DNA from: an uncultured Pelagibacteraceae bacterium
GTDB lineage: Bacteria; Pseudomonadota; Alphaproteobacteria; Pelagibacterales; Pelagibacteraceae
Assembly (NCBI GenBank): GCA_902566775.1
Contig: CACFKF010000009.1
Location: 1 to 33,893, forward strand
Length of the DNA stretch: 33,893 nt
Reading direction: 5' to 3'
This document shows, piece after piece, positions 25,780 through 33,893 of this stretch. The stretch's first letter is position 1; every line of letters starts with the position of its first letter. A program made the translations under genes and the position numbers. A model generated the notes under the pieces. It was not told the DNA's origin. It saw only the letters and a list, made by a program, of their open reading frames with translations, and did no database searches.

Positions 25780-28776
25780 ATGTCACAAGAATTTAGATTA
25801 GAAAAAATAGGCCTAATTAATAGAGATAAAAAAATTTCTTTTAAATTTAATGGAAAAAAATATTTTGGCTATGAAGGAGATACTATTGCATCTGCATTAA
25901 TTGCAAATGGCATTCACCTTGTTGGTAGAAGTTTTAAATATCATAGACCAAGAGGGTTTTTTGGTGCTGGAGTAGATGAACCATATGCAATAGTTCAGTT
26001 GTATAGAAATGGAGAAACGGATCCAAATTGCCGTGCAACAGAACAAGAGCTTTTTGATGGTTTAGAGACAAAGAGTGTAAATTGTTGGCCAAGTGTAAAT
26101 TTTGATATTGGAGCAATAAATAATTTTTTGAATAAATTTTTTCCGGCAGGTTTTTATTATAAAACATTTATGTGGCCAAAAAGCTTTTGGTATAGAATTT
26201 ATGAACCATTTATTAGAAAGGCAGCAGGCTTTGGAGTTGCATCAACAAAACATGATAAAGAAAGATATGAACACAAGTATGAGTATTGTGACTTGCTAGT
26301 TACAGGATCGGGGCCTTCAGGTTTAGCAAGTGCTTATGCAGCAGCCAAAAATGGAGCAAGGGTAATTTTAGCTGAAGACAAGCCAAGATTTGGTGGAAGT
26401 TTATTAACTAGTGACGTTAATGTTGGCAATCAAAGTGGAAAAGAGTGGGCAGACAAAATTATTTCTGAGCTTAAAGAAATGCCAAACGTAACATTAAAGA
26501 ATAGATCCCAAGTATTTGGTTACTACGATCACAACATGCTTGTAATGTCTGAGAGAATTAGCGATCATCTACCTAAGTCAAAAAAATACAGTCCAAAACA
26601 AAGACTTTGGTATATCAGAGCTAAAGAAGTTTTGATTTCTTCAGGCTCTATAGAACGACCTATTGTTTTTGGAAACAATGATACTCCAGGCGTAGTTTTA
26701 GCTTCTGCAGCAAGAGAATATTTAAAAGTTTATGGAGTGCTAGTTGGAAAGAAACCTTTGATATTTACAAATAATGACAGTGCCTATGAAACTGCAATTG
26801 AATTTAAGAAGAATGGAATTTGGCCAATAGTTTTAGACACAAGAATGAATCCAGATTCTGAAATTATTAATGAAGCAAAGAGTATGGGTATTGATATAAG
26901 ATTTTCCCATGTAGTTATTGCTGCCAAAGGATATAAAAAAGTAAAATCTGCTGAAATTGCAAAAATTTCTGAAGACAAAAAGGATCTGGGAAAAATTGAA
27001 AATATCAGTTGTGATTGTATATGTGTGTCTGGTTTTTGGACTCCGACAATACATCTTGCTTCGCAATCAGGAAATAAAACAAAATTTAATGAAAAAATAG
27101 ATGCTTTTGTACCTGACAAACCAAAACAAAATGAAAAAACTTTGGGAGCAGCAAATGGAATTTTTACTTTAGAAGAAACATTAAAAACATCTTTCGAATC
27201 TGGTGAAGAAGTATCAAAAAAAATAACAAAAAAAGAAAATAAAATATCAGTTCCTCAAGTTTCTGAGAAAAAACATGCCCAACATGATAAATTTTGGTGC
27301 GTCCCTCTCCCTAAAGGAAAAACATATAAAAGATTTTTAGACTTTCAAAATGATGTTGCTGTTACAGATGTAGAACTTGCATTAAGAGAAGGATATAGGT
27401 CAATCGAACATGTTAAAAGATACACAACTTTAGGTATGGCAACAGACCAAGGTAAAACAAGCAACCTTAATGGATTACAACTTGTATCAAGTATAGAAAA
27501 TAAAATAGTACCTTCTGTAGGTCATACAACATTTAGACCTCCTTATACTCCAGTTACAATTGGTGCAATTGTCGGAAGAGAAATTGGCAAACATTCTAAA
27601 CCAACAAGAAAATCACCTATGCATCATTGGCACGAAAAAAATAATGCAGTTTTTGTTGATGCTGGTGTTTGGTTAAGACCTAGATATTATAAACAAGGCA
27701 ACGAAGGTTTATTTGAAGCATCAAAAAGAGAAGCAAAAAATGTTAGAGAAAATGTTGGTGTCTGTGATGTAACTACATTAGGAAAAATTGATGTAAAAGG
27801 ACCTGACGCAGCAGAGTTTTTAAATAGAGTTTATACTAACGCCTGGTTAAAACTTCCTGTCGGTAAGGCAAGATATGGAGTAATGCTAAGAGAAGATGGT
27901 ATTGTAATGGACGATGGAACAACGACAAGAATCTCTGAAAATCATTATCATATGACAACTACAACAGCACAAGCTGCTAATGTTTTGTCACATTTAGAAT
28001 ATTATCTACAAATTGTTTGGCCAGAATTAAATGTAAATGTTGTTTCAACTACCGAGCAATGGGCTGGAGCAGCAATAGCAGGGCCAAAATCAAGAAATTT
28101 ATTACAAAAATTGTTTCCAGATACAGATGTTTCAAACGAAGGTTTGCCGTTCATGGGATATCTTGAGAGTAAGTTATTTGGTGTTCATGCGAGAATTTTT
28201 AGAATTTCCTTTTCTGGTGAACTTGCATACGAAGTTAACGTAGAGTCTAACAATGGAAATTTTATGTGGGGAAAAATAATTGAAATTGGTAAAGAATTTG
28301 CAATTCAACCGTATGGAACTGAAGCTTTATCTACATTAAGAATAGAAATGGGACATGTAGCAGGATCAGAATTGGATGGAAGAACCATCCCTTACGATAA
28401 TGGTTTACAAGGATTGGTTAGTAAAAAGAAGGATTTTATTGGAAAAAGATCTTTAAATAGAGATGCATTTACAAAAGAAGATAGACAAAAAGTTGTAGGA
28501 GTAGTTCCAGTTGATAAAAAAACTAGTATTCCCGAAGGTTCACATTTAGTAAAAGATGCAAACGCTAGTCTGCCAAATCCAAAACTAGGTCATATTTCAG
28601 CATCATGCTGGAGTGTAGAATATAATAATCCTTTTTCTCTCGCTATTTTAAAGGATGGAAAAAATATGATTGGCCAAAAATTATTTGCTATGTCACCACT
28701 AAAAAACAAATCAATACTTGTTGAAATTGTATCTTCGCACTATGTTGATCCTAAAGGAGAAAGAGTAAGATCATGA
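25780..28776 (+). CDS. soxA: Sarcosine oxidase alpha subunit
   Basis: 998 residues from ATG 25780, one base after soxD; the frame is open further upstream, but that would overlap soxD, and MSQEFRLEKIG fits family N-termini. Domains: an N-terminal ferredoxin-like fold without cluster cysteines (about 15-95, GYEGDTIASALIANGI, SFKYHRPRGFFG), a NAD(H)-binding pyridine-nucleotide oxidoreductase domain (GSGPSGLASAYAAAKNGA, about 175-192), and a C-terminal GcvT-like THF-binding domain (about 610-990, GVCDVTTLGKIDVKGPDAAEFL, SFSGELAYEVNV, YGTEALSTLRIEMG). It transfers the sarcosine methyl carbon to THF as 5,10-methylene-THF, leaving glycine and hydrogen peroxide. It overlaps soxG by 4 bases (ATGA). 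Confidence 0.95.
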   Translation: MSQEFRLEKIGLINRDKKISFKFNGKKYFGYEGDTIASALIANGIHLVGRSFKYHRPRGFFGAGVDEPYAIVQLYRNGETDPNCRATEQELFDGLETKSVNCWPSVNFDIGAINNFLNKFFPAGFYYKTFMWPKSFWYRIYEPFIRKAAGFGVASTKHDKERYEHKYEYCDLLVTGSGPSGLASAYAAAKNGARVILAEDKPRFGGSLLTSDVNVGNQSGKEWADKIISELKEMPNVTLKNRSQVFGYYDHNMLVMSERISDHLPKSKKYSPKQRLWYIRAKEVLISSGSIERPIVFGNNDTPGVVLASAAREYLKVYGVLVGKKPLIFTNNDSAYETAIEFKKNGIWPIVLDTRMNPDSEIINEAKSMGIDIRFSHVVIAAKGYKKVKSAEIAKISEDKKDLGKIENISCDCICVSGFWTPTIHLASQSGNKTKFNEKIDAFVPDKPKQNEKTLGAANGIFTLEETLKTSFESGEEVSKKITKKENKISVPQVSEKKHAQHDKFWCVPLPKGKTYKRFLDFQNDVAVTDVELALREGYRSIEHVKRYTTLGMATDQGKTSNLNGLQLVSSIENKIVPSVGHTTFRPPYTPVTIGAIVGREIGKHSKPTRKSPMHHWHEKNNAVFVDAGVWLRPRYYKQGNEGLFEASKREAKNVRENVGVCDVTTLGKIDVKGPDAAEFLNRVYTNAWLKLPVGKARYGVMLREDGIVMDDGTTTRISENHYHMTTTTAQAANVLSHLEYYLQIVWPELNVNVVSTTEQWAGAAIAGPKSRNLLQKLFPDTDVSNEGLPFMGYLESKLFGVHARIFRISFSGELAYEVNVESNNGNFMWGKIIEIGKEFAIQPYGTEALSTLRIEMGHVAGSELDGRTIPYDNGLQGLVSKKKDFIGKRSLNRDAFTKEDRQKVVGVVPVDKKTSIPEGSHLVKDANASLPNPKLGHISASCWSVEYNNPFSLAILKDGKNMIGQKLFAMSPLKNKSILVEIVSSHYVDPKGERVRS

Positions 28777-29360
28777 AATCAATATCTCCATTAGAAAATG
28801 TTTTAAAAAAAGGACTTTATGGAGACCATGAAGATAAAAATGAAAGCAATTTGACTAAAGTTAAAGAGATAAAAAATTTATTAATTGTTCAAATAGTGCA
28901 GTACAAAAACTCTTCTTCGCAAATAAAAGATGTTAGTATTGATGGTCTAAGTTTACCTCATGAGGCATTAAAAGTAACCGCAAACAGCGATAGCAGAATA
29001 TTATGGTGTGGTCCAAAAAATTGGCTTTTGGTTTCTAACAAAAAAGATTTGTTACAAACTGTTCAAAAATCATTTACAGAAAATGACTTTGCAGTTACAG
29101 ATTTATCTCATTCAAGAGCTATTATTGAATTAGAAGGAGAAAATTCAAAAGAAATATTAAAAAAAGGATGCCCTTATAATTTTAACGAATTAAGAAAAAA
29201 TAATTGTGTAAATTCCGTATTTAACGGAATTACAATTACAATTGATATGACAAATGATAACCCAATCAACTTACGGTTGTTTGCATTAAGAAGTTTTGGA
29301 GAATCTCTTTTTCATAGCATAACCGACGCTTGTCTTGAAGAGGGTTACAAAGTTTATTAG
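28773..29360 (+). CDS. soxG: Sarcosine oxidase gamma subunit
   Basis: A 195-residue GcvT-related small subunit, the last gene of soxBDAG, with its ATG inside the soxA stop (ATGA overlap). Recognisable features are SPLENVLKKGLYG at the start, the central WCGPKNWLLVS and DLSHSRAIIELEGENSKEILKKGCPYN, and the C-terminal RSFGESLFHSITDACLEEGY. The subunit is structural in the heterotetramer, forming part of the channel and interface. Confidence rests on both sequence and fixed position. Confidence 0.9.
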   Translation: MKSISPLENVLKKGLYGDHEDKNESNLTKVKEIKNLLIVQIVQYKNSSSQIKDVSIDGLSLPHEALKVTANSDSRILWCGPKNWLLVSNKKDLLQTVQKSFTENDFAVTDLSHSRAIIELEGENSKEILKKGCPYNFNELRKNNCVNSVFNGITITIDMTNDNPINLRLFALRSFGESLFHSITDACLEEGYKVY

Positions 29361-29404
29361 TTAAGCAAAAAATCAAATTAAAAAAAACAAAAGTAAAGAG
29401 ATTC

Positions 29405-29424
29405 GCACTTGATAAGTGCAATTT
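29405..29424 (+). terminator. Weak hairpin after soxG
   Basis: GCACTT (29405-29410), loop GAT, AAGTGC (29414-29419), then AATTTT. A six-pair stem and a short T run, only 5 bases before the next start codon. It could be a weak terminator for soxBDAG, or a hairpin in the leader of the lipoprotein gene. Confidence 0.4.
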
Positions 29425-29428
29425 TAAA

Positions 29429-29662
29429 ATGTATTACAAAAATGGGAGCGAATCATTGTTCATTAGAGTTTTATTATTATTGGGATTATTAACATTGAAT
29501 AGTTGTGGACAGCTAACAGCTTTTTTAGGACCTGTTATTTCAGCTGGTGCATCAGGTGAAACATATCGTGCTGCCTATTCGTATGGATCAGATCATATTA
29601 TTAAAAGAGTAACGGGCAAAACTTCTGTAGAACATGTAACTGGTTACGTAAGTAAAAAATAA
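29429..29662 (+). CDS. Small lipoprotein, paralog A
   Basis: 77 residues with a lipoprotein signal peptide: hydrophobic LFIRVLLLLGLLTL, lipobox LNSC, lipidated Cys at 26. A TTG at 29456-29458 could be an alternative start giving a shorter n-region. The mature 52 residues read CGQLTAFLGPVISAG...YRAAYSYGSDHIIKRVTGKTSVEHVTGYV. This is clearly related to the protein at 30441-30734: both have CGQxTAxLGPxI, an SYG block, an I-K-x-x-TGKT segment and an EH..YV tail. Probably a small outer-membrane or inner-membrane anchored protein; no known function. Its stop is four bases from the convergent methyltransferase stop. Confidence 0.75.
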   Translation: MYYKNGSESLFIRVLLLLGLLTLNSCGQLTAFLGPVISAGASGETYRAAYSYGSDHIIKRVTGKTSVEHVTGYVSKK

Positions 29663-29666
29663 ATTT

Positions 29667-30290
29667 TTATTTAATTACTTCGGCGACACCCAACCAAGCA
29701 TTAACATCCTTATTAACAATATAATCCGACTTGAAAAATTCTTTCATATTCCAATAACCTTTATTTGATAATTCTTTAATTTTTTTATCAAATCCATACT
29801 TTTCATATATACCTTCATTTACTGTAAAACTAATTATACCTTTATTTTTGGTTATTCTAATAAATTCGTCTAGAGCGCGAGGTTTTACATGTCCAAAAGT
29901 GAAAGTTCCAACGCATAAGATCGCGTCATAAAAGTTATCATTTTTTTTTATAGATTGATTTAAATCTGCAATTGCAAGTTTTTTGTAATACCCTTTAGGA
30001 ACCAAATCTAATAGTTTTTTTGACAAGTCTAAACCTTCAATATTTAAATATTTATTTTTTTTTAATTCTATACCCACTAATCCTGTGCCACACCCTGCAT
30101 CTAAAATTGTTATATTTTTATTTAGTGCGTATTTTTTAAAAGCATTTACGGTTTCTTTTGGAGCGGTATAATTCCAATCAACCATATCTTGATCATATTT
30201 ATTTCCCCATTCATCATAATATTTCATTATATCTTCAGTGGTATTTAATTTGTAAATTGGGACTTTGTTTTCGACGTTTTTTTGTTTCAT
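29667..30290 (-). CDS. SAM-dependent methyltransferase (class I)
   Basis: 207 residues from the ATG at 30290; the frame extends upstream to an ATG at 30338, but the added 16 residues (hydrophobic, not family-like) look like non-coding sequence. Motif I ILDAGCGTG is followed by the acidic post-I residue in GLDLS, then CVGTFTFGHV and the GIISFTVNEGIYE strand. The DEWGNKYDQDMVDWNYTAPKE start resembles the WBSCR27/TehB-like group of small-molecule methyltransferases. The substrate is unknown. It is flanked by the two lipoprotein paralogs on the opposite strand, so it seems to sit inside their duplication. Confidence 0.82.
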   Translation of the reverse strand: MKQKNVENKVPIYKLNTTEDIMKYYDEWGNKYDQDMVDWNYTAPKETVNAFKKYALNKNITILDAGCGTGLVGIELKKNKYLNIEGLDLSKKLLDLVPKGYYKKLAIADLNQSIKKNDNFYDAILCVGTFTFGHVKPRALDEFIRITKNKGIISFTVNEGIYEKYGFDKKIKELSNKGYWNMKEFFKSDYIVNKDVNAWLGVAEVIK

Positions 30291-30440
30291 AAGAAATAAT
30301 TTCATCAAAAAAAAACAAATCAAGCTCAATTTATTCAAGGTATTTTTTTTTAAATATCCTAAAATGGGCTTAAATCGGGTGTTAAATCGCTCTTGAGTTG
30401 CATAAAATATTTAAATAAAATTGTAGATTAGGGACTAGGG

Positions 30441-30734
30441 ATGAGAAAAATATTTGTATTATTATTTAGCTTAGTGTTATTGAGCTCTTGTGGTCAAACA
30501 ACAGCTCTCTTAGGTCCCGCAATTACAATCGGAAATACTGGAAATGTAATGCAAGCTGGCTTTTCTTATGGAACCAATATGGCAATAAAGCAAACGACAG
30601 GTAAAACTCCTGGAGAACATGCAAGTTCCTATGTTGAAAATAAAAAGAATGAAAAAAAAATAAGAAGAGAACTTGCCAGTTATCTAGAAACTCATATTGA
30701 AAATATGAGAAAAAAAATATCAATAAAAAAATAA
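30441..30734 (+). CDS. Small lipoprotein, paralog B
   Basis: 97 residues; signal peptide MRKIFVLLFSLVLLSS with lipobox LSSC (Cys 17). The mature part CGQTTALLGPAITIGNTG...GFSYGTNMAIKQTTGKTPGEHASSYV parallels the lipoprotein at 29429-29662 along its length, then continues into a charged helical tail (about 65-97, KKNEKKIRRELASYLETHIENMRKK) that the other copy lacks. That tail could be a short coiled coil or membrane-surface anchor. The leader AGGGACTAGGG provides a Shine-Dalgarno. It ends three bases before the convergent tyrS stop. Function unknown. Confidence 0.78.
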   Translation: MRKIFVLLFSLVLLSSCGQTTALLGPAITIGNTGNVMQAGFSYGTNMAIKQTTGKTPGEHASSYVENKKNEKKIRRELASYLETHIENMRKKISIKK

Positions 30735-30737
30735 TAT

Positions 30738-31970
30738 TTAAATCAGCTTAACTTTAATATGTTTTTTCTTTCCAAGTGAAAGTTTTAATGTTTTTTCGTT
30801 ATCCAACAAATTGTTAGTTATTAATAATTTTTCATCATTGATGGTGGAATTATTTATTTTAATGCCTTTGTTTTTAATTATTCTTCTTATTTCACTTTTA
30901 GAATTTTCAAGTTTTGATAACAAAACAAGATTTACAATATCTAGTTTTTGATCAATTTGATTTTGTTTTATTTCAACTACAGGAAGTCCAGCACCAGTTG
31001 ATCTTTCGTTAAATGTTTTCTTTGCAGTTTGTTCAGCTAATTTTGCTTCTTTGTCTCCATGAAGCATTTTTGTACATTCATTGGCCAAAATTATTTTTAA
31101 TTTATTTATATCTTCATTTTTTATTTCTTCTATTTTTTCTAACTTTAGATCTGTATACATTTTAATAAATCTTAATACATCCCGGTCGTCAGTGTTTCTC
31201 CAATATTGCCAATAGTCATATGATGACAAAAGTTTTTTATCTAACCAAATAGCTCCTTTTTCTGTTTTGCCCATCTTTGTTCCAGAAGCTAAAGTAATTA
31301 GTGGGGTTGTTAATCCATAGACCTGTTTACCAGAATATCTTTTTATAAGATCTACTCCATTAACTATATTTCCCCATTGATCTGAGCCACCTATTTGCAT
31401 TAGGCAATTTTTTGTTTTATTTAGTTCAAGAAAATCATAAGCTTGTAAAATCATATAATTAAATTCCATGTAGCTTAAAGATTGCTCTCTATCCAGTCTA
31501 AGCTTAACGCTATCAAAGCTTAACATTTTATTTATTGTAAAATGTTTTCCTATTTCTCTTAAAAATTTTATATAATTTAGCTTGCCAAGCCATTTGTAAT
31601 TATTTACGAAAATTGGTTTTAGTTTTGGATTGTTTGTTTTTAAAAAAATTTTAAAAACTTTCTCAATATTTTTGATATTTTTTTCAATTTCTTTTTCAGA
31701 TAAAATTTTTCTAGTTTCTTCTTTTCCAGAAGGATCTCCTATTCTAGTGGTTCCTCCTCCTAGCAGGACAATTGGTCTGTGCCCGTGTTTCTGCAATAAT
31801 TTTAAGCACATAATTTGTAACAAACTTCCAACATGTAAACTTGAAGCAGTGCTATCAAAACCTATATAAGCATTAATACTTTTTTTATTTAATAAATTAG
31901 ATAATTCGTCTTCACTTGTACATTGATAGAAGTATCCTCTTTCTTTAAATTCTTTTAAAAATTTATTCAT
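30738..31970 (-). CDS. tyrS: Tyrosyl-tRNA synthetase
   Basis: Charges tRNA-Tyr with tyrosine. 410 residues, a normal length for the bacterial TyrRS. The class I HIGH motif appears as HVGS (46-49), followed by GGGTTRIGDPSGK (71-83); YMILQAYDFLEL and QIGGSDQWGNI form the tyrosine pocket; KMSKS appears as KMGKT (232-236). The C-terminal 70 residues are an S4-like RNA-binding domain. The divergent start is 47 bases from anmK. This is a housekeeping gene marking the end of the accessory region. Confidence 0.96.
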   Translation of the reverse strand: MNKFLKEFKERGYFYQCTSEDELSNLLNKKSINAYIGFDSTASSLHVGSLLQIMCLKLLQKHGHRPIVLLGGGTTRIGDPSGKEETRKILSEKEIEKNIKNIEKVFKIFLKTNNPKLKPIFVNNYKWLGKLNYIKFLREIGKHFTINKMLSFDSVKLRLDREQSLSYMEFNYMILQAYDFLELNKTKNCLMQIGGSDQWGNIVNGVDLIKRYSGKQVYGLTTPLITLASGTKMGKTEKGAIWLDKKLLSSYDYWQYWRNTDDRDVLRFIKMYTDLKLEKIEEIKNEDINKLKIILANECTKMLHGDKEAKLAEQTAKKTFNERSTGAGLPVVEIKQNQIDQKLDIVNLVLLSKLENSKSEIRRIIKNKGIKINNSTINDEKLLITNNLLDNEKTLKLSLGKKKHIKVKLI

Positions 31971-32017
31971 AGGTCTATAATTCTACAATATACAATATTT
32001 AATAAAAAAAAATAAGT

Positions 32018-33124
32018 ATGGGAAAGATATATACAGCCCTGGGGTTAATGAGCGGAACTTCAATGGATGGGGTAGATGCTTCAATTATTCAAACTGACGG
32101 TGAGTCTAAATATAAGGCAATTTTTGACAAATATTTTGAATATCCATCTAACATTTATCAAAATTTAACTAAAATTAGAGATAAAATAAAAAGCTCAAAA
32201 GATCTAAAAAAACATCAAAAACAAATAAAAGCAGTTGAAAGAGAGATAACAATTTTTCATGCTAAAGCAGTTAATGAAACTCTAAAAAAAACTAAAACAA
32301 ATATAGATTTTATAGGATTTCATGGTCAAACCATTTTTCATAATGAAGAAGAAAAAATATCTAAACAATTAGGTGATGGAAAACTTCTTTCAAAGTTAAC
32401 TAAAAAAAAAGTTGTTTATGATTTTAGGCAAAATGATTTAAAAAATGGTGGTCGAGGAGCACCTTTGGCACCAGTTTTTCATGTTGCGCTTGCAAAAAAT
32501 AAAAAAATTTCATTACCCGTGAATATTTTTAATATTGGGGGGATAACAAATTGTACTTTTATTCACGATACAGGATTTAGTTCAAGTGATATTGGTCCTG
32601 GCAACTGTTTAATTGATCGATGGATAAGAACTAATTCTAAAGCAAAATATGACAAAGATGGAAAAATAGCAAAGTTTGGTAAAATAAAAAAAAAGGTGGG
32701 TTTAAATAAAGCTATATCCAATTTTAAAAATAAATTTCCTAAATTATCTTATGATGTTAATGATTTTAGTATATCTTTTGTAAAGGGATTGTCATTAAAA
32801 GATGGAGCAGCAACGTTAACAGAATATACTTCAAAAATTTTATATGAATATTTTATTGATGTGGCTGGATTTAATATATTGACCGGTGGTGGAAGAAAAA
32901 ACAAAACACTAATTAAAAGTATTGAAAATAAAATTAAATCAGTGGACAAAACATATGAACCGCTAAAATATATTGATGATTACGATGTTAATGGAGATTT
33001 TATTGAGTCCCAAGCTTTTGCTTACCTTGCTATTCGATCGTATCTTAAATTACCAATTTCTTTTCCAGAAACTACAGGGTGCTCAAAGCCATGCACTGGT
33101 GGAATAATAGTGAAAAATTTTTAA
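32018..33124 (+). CDS. anmK: Anhydro-N-acetylmuramic acid kinase
   Basis: Phosphorylates and opens 1,6-anhydro-MurNAc in peptidoglycan recycling. 368 residues. It has the diagnostic GLMSGTSMDGVDASI (9-23), HGQTIFH, NGGRGAPLAPVFHVAL, NIGGITNCT, DIGPGNCLIDRW and LTGGGRKNKTL, covering the ASKHA fold and both substrate regions. It is divergent from tyrS, and its stop overlaps the convergent hydrolase stop by four bases. AnmK next to tyrS is an arrangement I recall from alphaproteobacteria. Confidence 0.95.
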   Translation: MGKIYTALGLMSGTSMDGVDASIIQTDGESKYKAIFDKYFEYPSNIYQNLTKIRDKIKSSKDLKKHQKQIKAVEREITIFHAKAVNETLKKTKTNIDFIGFHGQTIFHNEEEKISKQLGDGKLLSKLTKKKVVYDFRQNDLKNGGRGAPLAPVFHVALAKNKKISLPVNIFNIGGITNCTFIHDTGFSSSDIGPGNCLIDRWIRTNSKAKYDKDGKIAKFGKIKKKVGLNKAISNFKNKFPKLSYDVNDFSISFVKGLSLKDGAATLTEYTSKILYEYFIDVAGFNILTGGGRKNKTLIKSIENKIKSVDKTYEPLKYIDDYDVNGDFIESQAFAYLAIRSYLKLPISFPETTGCSKPCTGGIIVKNF

Positions 33125-33777
33125 AAAAGAGCAGATTCTTTTTTAATATATTTGTCTAATGACTTTGCTAAACTTTCTTCTGACTTAGAAAAAAAATGAT
33201 TAGCATCACTAATAGCTTGAAAATCTACTTTTATTCCTTTTTGTGCGCTTAATCTTTTATTTAGTTCGTTTATGTGTTCTACAGGAACTAATTCATCTTT
33301 TTTTCCATAAGCCATTAACCCAGATGTTGGGCAAGGAGATAAAAAAGAAAAATCATATACGTTTGGCTGAGGTGAAATAGCAATAAATCTATTTATTTCT
33401 GGTCTTCTCATTAATAGTTGCATTGCAATTAATGATCCAAAAGAAAAACCAGCTATCCAACATTGAGAATTATCAAAATTTTCTCTTTCTAACCAATCTA
33501 ATGCAGCGGCAGCATCAGCTAATTCGCCTTGACCATTGTCAAAATCTCCATCACTTTTTCCAACACCTCGAAAATTTACTCTGCATACTGAAAAATTATT
33601 TTCCATAAATGTATGAAATGTTTGAACTACAACTTTATTACTCATTGTTCCTCCATATTGAGGATGAGGATGTAGTATAAGTGCAATTGGTGAAGTAACT
33701 TTTTTACTTTTATAATATTTTGCTTCTAGTCTACCTGACGGGCCAGGAATAAAAATTTCAAAAATTTTGCTATCCAT
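33121..33777 (-). CDS. Alpha/beta hydrolase, COG2945-like
   Basis: 218 residues of the small alpha/beta hydrolase type. It has HPHPQYGGTMSNKVV (36-50), the GVGKSDGDFDNGQGE loop (71-85), nucleophile S112 in GFSFG, acid D161 and H194 (DANHFF), a full catalytic triad in order. No signal peptide, so cytoplasmic. Esterase or peptidase substrate unknown. In alphaproteobacteria such a hydrolase often stands next to an Rrf2/IscR gene and the suf iron-sulfur operon, which would start just to the right of this window. Confidence 0.86.
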   Translation of the reverse strand: MDSKIFEIFIPGPSGRLEAKYYKSKKVTSPIALILHPHPQYGGTMSNKVVVQTFHTFMENNFSVCRVNFRGVGKSDGDFDNGQGELADAAAALDWLERENFDNSQCWIAGFSFGSLIAMQLLMRRPEINRFIAISPQPNVYDFSFLSPCPTSGLMAYGKKDELVPVEHINELNKRLSAQKGIKVDFQAISDANHFFSKSEESLAKSLDKYIKKESALF

Positions 33778-33860
33778 AAATGATACTGATAATTTTTCTC
33801 AAAAAAATTACATTTATCATATGTAGGTTAGCATTTGTTAAATATTTTTATAAAATGTAA

Positions 33861-33893
33861 ACTTGACTATTTTAGTCAGGTATATATATAAAA
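33861..33893 (+). promoter_or_regulatory. Promoter overlapped by IscR/Rrf2-like palindrome
   Basis: TGACTA-TTT-TAGTCA (33864-33878) is a perfect six-base inverted repeat, with flanking CT and GG. A -35 TTGACT (33863-33868) lies within it, and TATATA/TATAAA follows at 33885-33892, 16-18 bases away. The palindrome would be occupied by a repressor blocking the -35. The element resembles the TTGACT..AGTCA-type sites of alphaproteobacterial IscR, and it faces out of the window toward what would be the suf operon. The regulator and target are inferred. Confidence 0.6.

Noticed and set aside
30291-30338. N-terminal 16-residue extension of the methyltransferase
   Set aside because: Hydrophobic, low-complexity A/T-rich sequence; not signal-like with a cleavage site and not needed for the methyltransferase fold, which starts cleanly at ATG 30290.
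1-33893. Mobile elements, CRISPR arrays, tRNA/rRNA genes, integration sites
   Set aside because: No transposase or integrase, direct-repeat array or recognisable structural RNA was seen on either strand.

Overview
This is about 34 kb of very AT-rich, densely packed bacterial chromosome. Most intergenic gaps are 0-10 bases, and gene ends often overlap or touch. The gene content is that of SAR11 (Candidatus Pelagibacter, Alphaproteobacteria): a TMA/TMAO oxidation locus, sarcosine oxidase, formate-tetrahydrofolate ligase, an Fe-alcohol dehydrogenase, a TRAP transporter and tiny lipoproteins. The taxonomic call is inferred from gene content and composition. I see no mobile element, CRISPR array, rRNA or tRNA.

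Layout. 1-2458: 3' part of PEP carboxylase. 2455-6304: a small winged-helix-like regulator, TMAO demethylase (tdm) and, divergently, the TMAO-binding protein (tmoX); the 156-base spacer holds two opposed promoters and a palindrome, and tmoX ends in a strong terminator. 6352-7782: three small envelope genes of unknown role (secreted, MORN-repeat, single-pass membrane). 7848-11036: tmoV and tmoW, the rest of the TMAO ABC transporter. 11041-13715: glycerol kinase, glycerol-3-phosphate dehydrogenase and a 52-residue membrane microprotein. 13700-18254: trimethylamine monooxygenase (tmm), then a divergent TRAP transporter with a Tat-type binding protein. 18269-22434: SDR and aldehyde dehydrogenase facing away from an Fe-alcohol dehydrogenase and a class I amidotransferase. 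22435-29360: fhs divergent from soxBDAG. 29429-33777: two paralogous mini-lipoproteins around a methyltransferase, then tyrS, anmK and an alpha/beta hydrolase. The right edge carries a perfect palindrome overlapping a promoter, resembling an IscR/Rrf2 operator.

How it works together. TmoXVW imports TMAO, and Tmm makes TMAO from TMA. Tdm splits TMAO to dimethylamine plus a C1 unit, probably handed to tetrahydrofolate by its GcvT-like domain. SoxBDAG oxidises sarcosine to glycine with another C1 unit on tetrahydrofolate. Fhs interconverts formate and 10-formyl-THF, and the Fe-ADH/ALDH pair handles alcohols and aldehydes. The window is thus largely a module for stripping methyl groups from methylated osmolytes for energy. 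The step from dimethylamine to methylamine is not encoded here. The unexplained parts are the three-gene envelope insert between tmoX and tmoVW, the orphan amidotransferase, the two microproteins, the lipoprotein pair and the two palindromic regulatory sites.
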